64,000 bases of DNA from Phycisphaerae bacterium (GCA_028279405.1 JANQNU010000010.1:1-64000), one strand, 5' to 3'. Positions 51,459 through 59,711 are shown, counted from the stretch's first letter. Notes: generated by a model from the letters alone, not told the origin. Program-made: numbers and translations.

Positions 51459-53675
51459 ATGGAAAAGCCTCAAGACGAATACATCAGCGGCCCTCCGACG
51501 GATGAAGAGGAAAGTGACGATTACCGTCGCGGCATGTACCACGGCGACGGTCCCTCCGATTGGTCGAGTAGCGAGGTCGCGATCGTCCCGGAAGATGAGA
51601 CGAGCACTTCAGAAGAAGTCGAGGGCAAGGGCAAAGAGCCGCTCCGGACGGTGACGGCACTCCGACGTACAACGTCGGAGGGGTCCGAGCACAATACGGT
51701 CGATACGACCGAGGAAATCGAGATCATCGACTCGCACGCGCACCTGGGCGGCAAGAGCGTCTCGGGACAGACGGAGTTGCGGCTCCTGACCCGTGGAATC
51801 GGTCGCGGGACCGGGGCCAGCTTCCTGTACTACAACGCGTCGCCGGACAAACGGCTCGCAAAGAAGCTCATCGATAGCCTCGAACACTATTGCGGCGAGC
51901 GCAAGCGCCCACGGATCGCCGCCGCGGTCTCGCTGGTGCTCGACATGGGTTATGTCCCGCTGCAATCGGACATGAAGTCGAACATCTCACGTATCGGTGC
52001 GCCCTTGAAGGCGACCGAAAGCTCGTTCGGCGAGGAGGAGTATTACTCCTACGGGGGCAGCGCCAAGAGCATGAAGAAGGAGTACGTCTGGTATCCGCGC
52101 CGGGGTTCCGATTGGGCAACCGTGATTCGCAAGGTCGCCGAGGCGTGCAAGAAACGCCCGGGCAAGCTCTGGCCGTTCGTTGGCTTCGATCCGCGCCGGC
52201 CGGACGGCATCGGCTATGTCCGCAAAGCGATCGGCGCGGACGGTGCCTACGTCGGCGTCAAGCTGTATAGCCGATTGGGCTGGATGCCCATTCACAATCG
52301 GCGTCTGTACGGTGACGATCTCGGCGACCCGCTCGATCAGCGCTGCGACCAGCTCTATCAGTACCTGGTCGCGAACGACATTCCGGTACTGGTGCACACC
52401 AGCCCGACAGGATTCCCGCCGGACGGGTGGATGGTGATGCCGTGGACCTGCACGAAGCTGCGCCGGCAAGCGATAGCCGCCGTCGATTTCGAGCAGACGA
52501 CCAACGTGCCCTGCCCCAACGGCTTCGGCACGATCGCGCCCGCGATCTGGCCGCCGACCTACACTGAAAAACGACCATACAAACGGCTCTCCAAGACCGA
52601 CGAGGATGCGGCGATCCGTCACGCGGCGAGTTACCTGGGTCACTACTGTGTTTATAACCAGCTGACCACCTCGCCGTACTCGTGGGAGCCGGTGATGCTG
52701 AAGTATCCCGGATTGCGCCTGTGTTTGGCGCATTTTGGCGCTGAAGTCGGGGTGTATTCGACGCCGATGCGCGACGTACCCTACTTCGAACCCTGGCAGG
52801 AAGTGTTGGAGTTGCACCCATACGTGGCGGGTGCTGAGTATCCGAAACATGCCGGGACCGAATCGCCGCGGGACTTCGTGGGTCTTTTCAAGCGCGGCGT
52901 GTTGCGGCTCATCGAAAGCGAATGCAAGAAGACGGCAGCCCGCGCCAAGGCCCTGATCTACGGTAGCCACTGGTTCGAGAACGACTCCGACTGGAGCAAG
53001 TGGCTGACGAACTGGTGCCAGGCGTACCCGATCTCGTGGCACGAAAAAGTGCTGGAGATGATCACCAATCCGGGACACCCGAATCTGTACACGGACATCG
53101 CGTACCTGACGACCAAGCGCGATCAGTTCCCGGGAGTCTTCAAGCCGCTGGTCAAACAGGCGCTCGAGGGTGCGGACGACAAGGGTAAAGAGCTGCGCAA
53201 GAAGCTGATGATCGGTACGGACTGGTTCATGATCGAGCTGCAGAGCTTTTCGCCGCGCGATTTCTGGAAGATGGTCGACAAGTCGTTCTTCCCCAAGTAC
53301 GCAGAGCCGGCGCACGCAGCTGTCAACCGCCTGATCCTGTGGCAGCTCTGGAGTCGAGACAACTGCCTGCGCTGGATCAACCATCAGCCGCGCTTCGCGG
53401 GCGTCGGCATGGACAAGATGGAGTCGTTCTACTTCGAAGGCGTCGCGAAGGACAAACTGCCGGGTTGGTGGAAGAGCATGCGCAAGTTTTACGAAGACGG
53501 CAAGCACATGATGGAACCGCAATTCTGCAATCCACCGGCACCGCCGTCCGACGATGGCGGATACGACGGCGACTCCGAGGGACCGATGGGGAGCTACAGC
53601 AGCGCGACCGCCAGCGTCGGATCGTCGAGCGCGTCCAGCAGTGGCGGATACGAGCCTGAAGAGCAGGAGATCTAG
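51459..53675 (+). CDS. Large amidohydrolase-like protein within the VgrG module
   Basis: 738 residues from ATG 51459, about 59 nt after the LysM gene. The first 88 residues are acidic and disordered (EKPQDEYISGPPTDEEESDD). From residue about 89 an amidohydrolase (PF04909-type) TIM barrel can be traced: EIIDSHAHLGG (HxH at 93-95), the strand with GVKLYSRLGW, PVLVHTSPTG, RLCLAHFGAE and NLYTDIAYLT, supplying the two first His, a Lys, two later His and an Asp for a metal site. The C-terminus (GYDGDSEGPMGSYSSATASV) is Gly/Ser-rich and low complexity. It has no signal peptide. By position it is a candidate cargo of the spike, but it could be a cytoplasmic enzyme. Confidence 0.8.
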   Translation: MEKPQDEYISGPPTDEEESDDYRRGMYHGDGPSDWSSSEVAIVPEDETSTSEEVEGKGKEPLRTVTALRRTTSEGSEHNTVDTTEEIEIIDSHAHLGGKSVSGQTELRLLTRGIGRGTGASFLYYNASPDKRLAKKLIDSLEHYCGERKRPRIAAAVSLVLDMGYVPLQSDMKSNISRIGAPLKATESSFGEEEYYSYGGSAKSMKKEYVWYPRRGSDWATVIRKVAEACKKRPGKLWPFVGFDPRRPDGIGYVRKAIGADGAYVGVKLYSRLGWMPIHNRRLYGDDLGDPLDQRCDQLYQYLVANDIPVLVHTSPTGFPPDGWMVMPWTCTKLRRQAIAAVDFEQTTNVPCPNGFGTIAPAIWPPTYTEKRPYKRLSKTDEDAAIRHAASYLGHYCVYNQLTTSPYSWEPVMLKYPGLRLCLAHFGAEVGVYSTPMRDVPYFEPWQEVLELHPYVAGAEYPKHAGTESPRDFVGLFKRGVLRLIESECKKTAARAKALIYGSHWFENDSDWSKWLTNWCQAYPISWHEKVLEMITNPGHPNLYTDIAYLTTKRDQFPGVFKPLVKQALEGADDKGKELRKKLMIGTDWFMIELQSFSPRDFWKMVDKSFFPKYAEPAHAAVNRLILWQLWSRDNCLRWINHQPRFAGVGMDKMESFYFEGVAKDKLPGWWKSMRKFYEDGKHMMEPQFCNPPAPPSDDGGYDGDSEGPMGSYSSATASVGSSSASSSGGYEPEEQEI

Positions 53676-53680
53676 GCACC

Positions 53681-54922
53681 ATGCCGCCAGCAGCACGCGT
53701 AACCGACATGACGTCCCACGGCCCCCCGCTTACCCCGGGGCCGGGTAGCCCGACTGTGCTCATCGGGTTCTTGCCGGCATGGCGCGCACTCCCGAGTTCG
53801 GTCGGCGGCGCCGTCGAGTCGGTCTCGAACCAGGCGAAGAGCTTCATGTCGACGCCGGTGCTCACGCCGGCCAACGCCGCAGCCAACCTGGCCCAGATTT
53901 CCGTGGGCCTGATTCAGGCAGCATCCCAGGCAACGGCGGCAGGCAACCCCTCAGCCGCCGGCGTCGCCAGCAGTCAGGTTGGCGTACTGAACGGCACGAA
54001 CACCGCGCTGACAGGGACGTGGACGGCCGCCTCGGCAGTGCCCGGCGGTCAGCCCGCAGCGAACACGGCGTACACCGAAGGCATCAAGGCCGCGACGGCC
54101 GCCGCAGCCAGCGCCGTCTTCTCGGCGATCGGCGGTATGGCGGACATGCACATCTGCCCGATTCCAACGCCGATCCCACCGCACGGGCCGGGAATGGTCT
54201 CTCAAGGCAGCAAGTCGGTGCTCATCAATAACCTCCCCGCATCACGGCAAGGCGACAAGGTCATGGAAGCCGTCGGCGGCCCGGATGCGATCGCCATGGG
54301 CCACCCGACCGTGCTCATCGGCGACTCCGGCGGAGGCGGCGGTGGAGGAGCCGCAGGTGCCGGAGGAGCCGCTGGGGCTGCGGCCGGCGCGAAAGCCACG
54401 AAGGACAAGAAAACGAAAGAAGAGCGGACCAAAGACAAGCAAGACAAACAATCGCCGCCACCCAAGGAAGAGCGCAAGCCGATCGATGATCCGGCCGTGC
54501 AGGAGGGGATGCGCGAGGCATGGGCCGACTCACAAGCCGACGACCCGGATAACCGCCATGAAGAAGGTGGTTACATCGTCCGCAACGAAGACGGCAGTTA
54601 CGACGTCGAACGCTGGCCGCGCGGCGAAGGTGCTTCAATCGCGCCGCCACCGCGCGACGAAGACGGCCGCTACAATGGTCGCGAAGTCGTTGGCGAGTTC
54701 CATACGCATCCGAACCCGCCAGTCGATGAAAACGGTGAGCACTGGACACAAGGCGGCCATGAAGGCGACTGGAACGGAATCGCCGCCGAGGATTACCCAG
54801 GCGACAGCTACATCATCAGCAGAGACCATGTATGGGGAGTCGATTCGGACGGGCAACCACAACGCGACGCCGACGGCAACGAAGTCCCACTCGGGACTCG
54901 CGAAGAGATGATCGGCGAGTGA
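53681..54922 (+). CDS. PAAR-like spike-tip protein with C-terminal JAB/MPN-like (HTHP) domain
   Basis: 413 residues, 5 nt after the amidohydrolase stop. Residues 1-35 (AARVTDMTSHGPPLTPGPGSPTVLIG) and 150-215 (HICPIPTPIPPHGPGMVSQG, KSVLINNLPASRQGDKVM, GHPTVLIGDSG) are the two halves of a PAAR-like domain, split by an Ala-rich helical insert of about 110 residues. A Gly-rich and Lys/Glu-rich linker (216-268) leads to the C-terminal domain with EEGGYIVRNEDGSYDVERWP, VVGEFHTHPNPP (His341, His343) and GGHEGDWNG (Asp363), the ExnHXH...D arrangement of JAB/MPN metalloproteases seen in polymorphic toxins. So it is likely a specialised effector. The next gene's GTG overlaps its stop. Confidence 0.82.
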   Translation: MPPAARVTDMTSHGPPLTPGPGSPTVLIGFLPAWRALPSSVGGAVESVSNQAKSFMSTPVLTPANAAANLAQISVGLIQAASQATAAGNPSAAGVASSQVGVLNGTNTALTGTWTAASAVPGGQPAANTAYTEGIKAATAAAASAVFSAIGGMADMHICPIPTPIPPHGPGMVSQGSKSVLINNLPASRQGDKVMEAVGGPDAIAMGHPTVLIGDSGGGGGGGAAGAGGAAGAAAGAKATKDKKTKEERTKDKQDKQSPPPKEERKPIDDPAVQEGMREAWADSQADDPDNRHEEGGYIVRNEDGSYDVERWPRGEGASIAPPPRDEDGRYNGREVVGEFHTHPNPPVDENGEHWTQGGHEGDWNGIAAEDYPGDSYIISRDHVWGVDSDGQPQRDADGNEVPLGTREEMIGE

Positions 54923-55269
54923 CGCGCAGATCCCGCCGTCGCCGCTGGACACGATTGCTGATGTGCCTGTCGGCCTGCCTCATCGGCGGACCATCCCTCG
55001 GATGCAGTACGACTTGCCGGAATACGGCGCCCACGGAGAACGCAATGCCGGAAGAGACGAGCGAGACAATCGAGCGATTGCAAGCCGAAAAAGCCGCACG
55101 CAAGGCCGCAGGTGACCGCGCCCCGGATGATCCGAAGGTCATATGGGAAGATCAGGGCGAAGCCTGGAAATTCGTCTTCCTGCCCCAAGGCCGCGTCCGC
55201 GGCGGCGGCGTGCGCGTCATCGTCAAGAAGGAAACCCACGAGATCAACGAGATCGTGCGGCTGCAGTAA
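54919..55269 (+). CDS. Small lipoprotein coupled to the PAAR effector, candidate immunity protein
   Basis: 116 residues from a GTG whose last bases are the TGA stop of the PAAR gene (GTGA, 4-nt overlap), indicating translational coupling. The N-terminus has four or more Arg, then LLMCLSACLIGGPSLGCSTT, a lipoprotein signal with lipobox SLGC, so the protein should sit in the periplasm or cell envelope. The C-terminal 60 residues (DDPKVIWEDQGEAWKFVFLP, GGGVRVIVKKETHEINEIV) resemble the NTF2-fold immunity pattern W.V....GGG..V.I.K..g.V. Location right behind a toxin-like C-terminus supports an immunity role; direct evidence is lacking. Confidence 0.72.
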   Translation: MTRRSRRRRWTRLLMCLSACLIGGPSLGCSTTCRNTAPTENAMPEETSETIERLQAEKAARKAAGDRAPDDPKVIWEDQGEAWKFVFLPQGRVRGGGVRVIVKKETHEINEIVRLQ

Positions 55270-55359
55270 GCGCCGCGGAGTTTCGGCTCGACAAGTCGCA
55301 CCGCAACTCGCTTCGAACATGCTTCACCCAACACCCGCAAAGTCCGCAACGCAAACAAG

Positions 55360-55917
55360 ATGCGACGTGTGCTGATATGGGGAACGACGTTGCTGGCGGT
55401 CGCGACCCTCGCGACCTGGATCGCAACGATGTTCGTAACGATCGCTCTGGTTCCGGAACACTCGCATTTTGCCATTGAGCTCGAGCGCGGTCTGCTCTCC
55501 GTATACTGGCAAGAATGGGACGAGCCCGCCACGCACGCGAAGGCCTGGGGCGACTCAGGGCTGATTGTCTACTGGGCACACAACCAATGGGATGATCTCC
55601 GCTTCTGGCCGCGCCGCTTCTTCGCGCGAAGTCCTTGGGGTTCGCTTATCTCAGCTCCATGGTGGATCCCCGTCCTCCTGTTGAGCGCCACATCGCTGTT
55701 GCTTTGGCGGGCAGATCGGCGACATCGGACCGGCCGGTGCTACTGCGGCTACGACCTGCGCGGCAACGTTAGCGACATCTGCCCCGAATGCGGCTGTTCC
55801 ACTCCCGCAGCTTCTGCGCCCAGGAACGTACACGCGAAAGACGATAACAGCGGACGGACCGAGAAAAAGGGCCCGACGACACACTCGCCCACGGAATCGA
55901 GCCGTCTCCGCCCATAG
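55360..55917 (+). CDS. Two-helix membrane protein with C-terminal zinc ribbon
   Basis: 185 residues. A first transmembrane segment (LIWGTTLLAVATLATWIATM) starts the protein, a periplasmic loop with LLSVYWQEWDEP follows, a second segment (WWIPVLLLSATSLLLWRAD) leads to the cytoplasmic end with CYCGYDLRGNVSDICPECG, a four-Cys zinc-ribbon. This arrangement (two helices plus GYDLRGN...CPECG) is common and largely confined to planctomycetes, function unknown. The last 40 residues are hydrophilic. It starts 90 nt after the VgrG module and may be outside it. Confidence 0.85.
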   Translation: MRRVLIWGTTLLAVATLATWIATMFVTIALVPEHSHFAIELERGLLSVYWQEWDEPATHAKAWGDSGLIVYWAHNQWDDLRFWPRRFFARSPWGSLISAPWWIPVLLLSATSLLLWRADRRHRTGRCYCGYDLRGNVSDICPECGCSTPAASAPRNVHAKDDNSGRTEKKGPTTHSPTESSRLRP

Positions 55918-56149
55918 CCGCACGCCCCCTCCGCAAGAACGCTCCAGACCGCGATACGGCCGCCCCGATACACCCCTTTGAGCGAGTTTCGCCGGCACCG
56001 CCCCAGGCAACGTCGTAGCGCCGGCAAAACGATCATCTCCGGCGACTGGATGCGCCGCATATTTGTGACAGCGACGTCGAGGCCGTTTCGACCGGCCGCT
56101 CGCGTGGGAGACGCGGCGACGTGCCCTGTATGAACGAGGTGCGTCCGCC

Positions 56150-56860
56150 ATGGCCGAACCCCTGCTCATTCGTTACATGCAACCATTGATCGCCGGCCGA
56201 CGAGCCGAATGCTTCGAGCTGATCCAGTCCGCGTTGGAAACGCAACGGGCGGAAACGCTCCTTTGTGACATCGTTTGGCCGGCAATGGCCCAGGTCGAAC
56301 GACTGTTCACCGACGACCGCATCAATACCGCCGTCGCGCAAATGGCCAACCGGATCAACCGGACCGTCGCCGACCAGCTCCAGGCACACCTTCCCAGCAT
56401 GGCGCGCGTCGGCAAGCGCGCGATCATCGTCTCCGCCGCACTCGACGCTGAAGAACTCGGTGCACAGATGACGGCCGACCTGCTCCAAGCCCGCGGTTGG
56501 GAGGTCTACTTCCCCGGAGGCGGCGTCCCCCATGACGAGTTGCTCGGCCTGGTTGGTCAGCTACGACCCCATGTGCTCATCATCCTCGGGACCGAAGCCG
56601 AACTCGTCCCGGAGGCTCGTCAACTGGTCGAGATGATCCGCGACATCGGCGTCTGCCCGACCATGAACATCATCGCAAGCGGTGGCATCTACAACCGCGC
56701 CGACGGCCTCTGGCAAGAGGTCGGCGCCGATGTTCACGCCAACGACGCTCGCGAACTGCTCGAGATGATCGACGACCTGGCCCCGCGCGAACCCGGAACC
56801 CAACGCGTCGCAGTCGTCAAGCGCCGCCGACGAAAGCGCAAGGCAGCGCCAGTGGCCTAG
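56150..56860 (+). CDS. Cobalamin-binding-domain-like protein with altered B12 motifs
   Basis: 236 residues without signal peptide. Residues 1-85 form a helical cap (LLCDIVWPAMAQVERLFTDD) and about 88-215 a Rossmann-like B12-binding fold (AIIVSAALDAEELGAQMTAD, GWEVYFPGGGVPHDELLGLV, VLIILGTEAELVPEARQLVE). The cobalt-coordinating DxHxxG motif reads DAEELG, so the histidine is Glu101, and the usual W...EH of the photoreceptor-type cap reads F...QM. It ends in a basic tail (KRRRRKRKAAP). It probably does not bind B12 in the usual way; it may bind another ligand or nucleic acid. It stands alone, convergent with lexA. Confidence 0.82.
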   Translation: MAEPLLIRYMQPLIAGRRAECFELIQSALETQRAETLLCDIVWPAMAQVERLFTDDRINTAVAQMANRINRTVADQLQAHLPSMARVGKRAIIVSAALDAEELGAQMTADLLQARGWEVYFPGGGVPHDELLGLVGQLRPHVLIILGTEAELVPEARQLVEMIRDIGVCPTMNIIASGGIYNRADGLWQEVGADVHANDARELLEMIDDLAPREPGTQRVAVVKRRRRKRKAAPVA

Positions 56861-57132
56861 CCATCGCGGCCCCATCACAGACGCACGCCATGAACGCTGA
56901 AGATCGCCTCCGGACCGGGCACGGGATCCCCCGCTCGTGCCCTGCTACGATCCGTCGCAATGCACCCGTAAAAAAACACTCACCAGCATCCCGGGTATCC
57001 AACGGCCCAGGAATCGACCGCATGCACGCGATGTCGCAAACCGGCCGCCATTGAGCTCGCTCGGCCACTGCCCCCAAGACGGCTCGTCAACCAGCAGCCC
57101 ACCGCCGTAGCCGCTCACGACTAGCAATCACG

Positions 57133-57759
57133 CTAGAGTCGCCGCAAGACGCCGACGACGACGCCCTGAATATCCACGTTCTTCGCGATGATCGGTTCAT
57201 AGGCGGAGTTCGCCGGTTGCAAACGTACGCCGTTCTTTTCGCGATAGAAGCGCTTGAGCGTAGCCTCACCATCATCGAGCAACGCGACCACCGTTTCGCC
57301 ATTCCGGGCGGTCCCCCGCTGCTCGACCACAATGTAGTCGCCGTCGCAAATCCGGTCTTCGATCATCGAGTCGCCGCGAACGCGCAAGACGAAGTTCTTG
57401 CCCGAGGTCATGAAGATCTCCTCGAGATCAAGCACCTCGTTGTCCTCGATCGCCTCGATCGGCCGCCCGGCGGCAATCGTCCCCGCCAACGGCAATCGCG
57501 TCGGACGCTCGTCCGGAAAGTCGATATTCTCGTTAAGTTGCAAAGAGCGTGCCTTGTACGGCAAACGCTGCAGATAGCCTTTCTTCTCCAAGGCTTCGAT
57601 ATGTTCGAATACGGTGACCTTGCTGACGCCGAACTCGTCGGCGAGCTCCTGCATCGTGGGCGCGTACCCGTGTGTCCGCGAATAGTCCCGAATGAACGTC
57701 AGGACGCGGAGCTGCTTGGGCGTCAGTGACTGATTCGGAATGTTGCGTCGCCTGGCCAT
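57133..57759 (-). CDS. lexA: LexA repressor
   Basis: 208 residues. An N-terminal winged-helix domain (LTPKQLRVLTFIRDYSRTHG, APTMQELADEFGVSKVTVFE) precedes the self-cleaving domain with cleavage site Ala97-Gly98 (TIAAGRPIEA), nucleophile Ser131 (VRGDSMIED) and Lys169 (EATLKRFYR). It controls the SOS response and is cleaved when RecA is activated. Sequence and length are standard. The helix-turn-helix recognition helix (VSKVTVFEHIEAL) has VFEH as in several non-proteobacterial LexA proteins, so it may bind a non-E. coli site. A good promoter with a palindrome lies 370 nt upstream and a possible small gene overlaps it. Confidence 0.95.
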   Translation of the reverse strand: MARRRNIPNQSLTPKQLRVLTFIRDYSRTHGYAPTMQELADEFGVSKVTVFEHIEALEKKGYLQRLPYKARSLQLNENIDFPDERPTRLPLAGTIAAGRPIEAIEDNEVLDLEEIFMTSGKNFVLRVRGDSMIEDRICDGDYIVVEQRGTARNGETVVALLDDGEATLKRFYREKNGVRLQPANSAYEPIIAKNVDIQGVVVGVLRRL

Positions 57760-58066
57760 TGTTCCATTCCTCCGCGAGGTAGGCGCTGAGAGATCCCACG
57801 ATTACCGGCGGCAAGGAACGTTGAGCGACGCCACGAGCGGCTTCATCCGCATCGCGCGCATGACACTCGAGACGGTGGGCTTCGGAAAGTCGGAAGTGCG
57901 ATAACTGTGAAGCCAAGTGCCGATGAAGATTGTCGCGCTGCGATTCGGTCAACGGCGCACTGGAAACCTCCAGCATGCCCGGACCGACCTCCCGCACCTC
58001 GTCGACATAGTCCCCACCAGGCCCCAACATACACAAACCACGTCCCGATTGCTGATTCCCGGACAC
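57533..58066 (-). CDS. Possible small gene overlapping lexA (uncertain)
   Basis: A GTG at 58066 has a perfect AAGGAG 6 nt upstream and lies 60-70 nt after a promoter candidate. The frame stays open for 177 codons (MSGNQQSGRGLCMLGPGGDY, LTESQRDNLHRHLASQLSHF, SLSAYLAEEWNNGQ). Up to about 57770 it has reasonable coding character; beyond that it runs in another frame through the first third of lexA, which is unlikely to be coding. Either the real protein is shorter because of a frameshift or sequencing error, or this is a structured leader. I give it low confidence. Confidence 0.28.
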   Translation of the reverse strand: MSGNQQSGRGLCMLGPGGDYVDEVREVGPGMLEVSSAPLTESQRDNLHRHLASQLSHFRLSEAHRLECHARDADEAARGVAQRSLPPVIVGSLSAYLAEEWNNGQATQHSESVTDAQAAPRPDVHSGLFADTRVRAHDAGARRRVRRQQGHRIRTYRSLGEERLSAAFAVQGTLFAT

Positions 58067-58123
58067 CACGCACTCCTTCGCGATGCTGCCCTCGGTTCCT
58101 CGACGCAACGACTGTTAGCGTCC

Positions 58124-58138
58124 TATTCGGTACGAATA
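58124..58138. promoter_or_regulatory. Palindrome over the start of the lexA-direction promoter
   Basis: TATTCG-GTA-CGAATA, six-bp perfect arms. It begins within the -10 hexamer and covers the expected start site, a classic operator position. It is a candidate autoregulatory LexA site or the site of another repressor. Confidence 0.5.
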
Positions 58139-58164
58139 ATAACCTAACAAACGCCGCTGGTCAA
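58136..58164 (-). promoter_or_regulatory. Sigma70-type promoter directed toward lexA
   Basis: On the minus strand TTGACC (58164-58159), 17-nt spacer, TATTAT (58141-58136). A start near 58129 would give a 370-nt leader to lexA or a transcript including the small frame at 58066. Confidence 0.6.
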
Positions 58165-58329
58165 GCTCTTTTTCCGGGCAGCCCTGCCCTCGAATCCACG
58201 ACATCCTGTCGACTGACAGTATAGCCACAACCAGATGTTGTATCGGGTAAATCCGCGCGAATTGTCGTGCTTTTTTCCGCGAAGATCGCGCGAAACACCC
58301 TAACTTATTCCGACAAAGAGAGTTACAGC

Positions 58330-59511
58330 TCAGGCGCCGCCGCTGTAATGGGTGCCCCGCCAGTTTGTCGTGCGGCCGGTGAGGCGCGTCATGGAGTTGA
58401 CCACGACCCCCGAACAAATGAGCGCGCCGAGCGGGTAGGTCAGCGCCATCGGTGCAGGGAGGCCGGATATCGCGTAGTAGCGCCAGAGAACGGATTGCTG
58501 GGCCAGAATCGTCAAGCCTGCGGCCAGCGCCAGGGCCGGCGCATCGGCACCCGCGAGGAACGACAGTAGCAGCGTCACATACGGCGACAAACTGGCGATC
58601 AACAGCGTCAACAGGCTTGCGAGTAGTTTCGGGAATGTACCGAAGCAACCAAAGAAAATCCGACTCCAGCCGCGCCAGATCTGCTGCAAGCCCACGTACA
58701 TGCGGACGCGGTACATGCTGCCACCGCGAATGACCCGCAACCGCAAGCCGAGCCCCTTGGTCCGCCGGGCGAAATGCATATCCTCGTTCAGCGTCGCTTT
58801 GATGGGTTCGTGGCCGCCGAGCTGGTCGTACACGCTACGGCTCAGCAGCATGAACGCCCCGTTGGCGTATGCGATCGTCGATCGCGGATCGTTGACCTTG
58901 TGTGGCGGAAACCAGTAGATCATGACGCCGCTGGCCACGGGCTGCACGACACGCTCCCAGAAGGACTGGGCGTCGAGCCTGGGTAGCGCCGACAGAAAAT
59001 CCGCACTGTCCCGCTCGTAGACGCGCACGGCCGCCTTTAGCAGCAAGGTCGAGTCGTATGAGCAATCGGCGTCGGACATCGCCAGCAGGGTGCCGCGGGC
59101 CTGCTCCATGCCAACATGCATCGCGTGATTCTTGCCGAACCAACCCTCCGGCAATTCCGAAACGTGAATCGGCTCGAGTCGCGGGTCGCGTTGCGCCAAC
59201 TCGTCGATGATCGCGCCGGTTCGATCATCGCTGCGGTCGTTGATGACGATCACTTGCAGGTCCGGGTAGTCCTGACGCAGCAACCCTTCGACACACTGAG
59301 CGATGTTGGCTTCCTCGTCCTTCGCAGCGACCAGGACGGTCAGTGCCGGCCAGGGCTGGTCGTTGCTGCGCGCGTCCGCTTCGCACAGTTCGGGGTCACG
59401 CTTCGCCGCGGCGATGTCGATGTGGCGTTTGAGCCAGACCAGCGAGAGCAGCGCGGTGAACCAGAACCAGATCGCGGCGAAAGTGGATTCGAACGTGAAA
59501 AACTCGGTCAT
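58330..59511 (-). CDS. GT2-family membrane glycosyltransferase
   Basis: About 393 residues from ATG 59511. An N-terminal anchor helix (FAAIWFWFTALLSLVWL) precedes a GT-A domain: LTVLVAAKDEEANIAQCVEG, VIVINDRSDDRTGAIIDELA, the DXD-like motif AMSDADCSYDSTLL, and LNEDMHFARRTKGLGLRLRV with the acceptor-side ED and RXXRW-like features. Three C-terminal membrane helices follow. The pattern resembles CrtQ/HpnB-type transferases that glycosylate terpenoid lipids, though substrate cannot be told. It appears monocistronic, with no carotenoid or hopanoid gene nearby. Confidence 0.9.
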   Translation of the reverse strand: MTEFFTFESTFAAIWFWFTALLSLVWLKRHIDIAAAKRDPELCEADARSNDQPWPALTVLVAAKDEEANIAQCVEGLLRQDYPDLQVIVINDRSDDRTGAIIDELAQRDPRLEPIHVSELPEGWFGKNHAMHVGMEQARGTLLAMSDADCSYDSTLLLKAAVRVYERDSADFLSALPRLDAQSFWERVVQPVASGVMIYWFPPHKVNDPRSTIAYANGAFMLLSRSVYDQLGGHEPIKATLNEDMHFARRTKGLGLRLRVIRGGSMYRVRMYVGLQQIWRGWSRIFFGCFGTFPKLLASLLTLLIASLSPYVTLLLSFLAGADAPALALAAGLTILAQQSVLWRYYAISGLPAPMALTYPLGALICSGVVVNSMTRLTGRTTNWRGTHYSGGA

Positions 59512-59711
59512 GGGCGGGTCATCTCTTCGACGCCGTACGGGGGCACGGGCCGTCAACGTCAACACCCGGCCATCCTGCGGGCCGAAGACTAGCGGATCCG
59601 GCGCACCTCGGCAAACGCGCCGACGCGCGTCCCGGTGCTTTGCAAATAGCGCCGATGCGCAGGAGAATGGGCAGACGATACGCGCTGGTAGTGTTTTTTC
59701 GGCGGATCACC

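Larger units (their letters stand above)
57760..58329. other. Upstream region of lexA
   Basis: 570 bp between the lexA start and the end of the GT2 gene. Besides the uncertain frame above, it holds the promoter at 58136-58164 and palindrome at 58124-58138. The 58165-58329 part is AT-richer, with TTGTATCGGGTAAATCC and a T6 run, and has no named feature. Confidence 0.6.

Noticed and set aside
51987-53696. 569-codon open frame on the minus strand opposite the amidohydrolase gene
   Set aside because: Low-complexity Arg/Val/Asp composition, no ribosome site, and the opposite strand carries the metal-site motifs.
48242-54922. VgrG region considered as a prophage tail or extracellular contractile injection locus
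   Set aside because: VgrG has type VI-type features and PAAR, but no phage structural, sheath, tube or lysis genes occur nearby, so neither alternative can be supported from this window.
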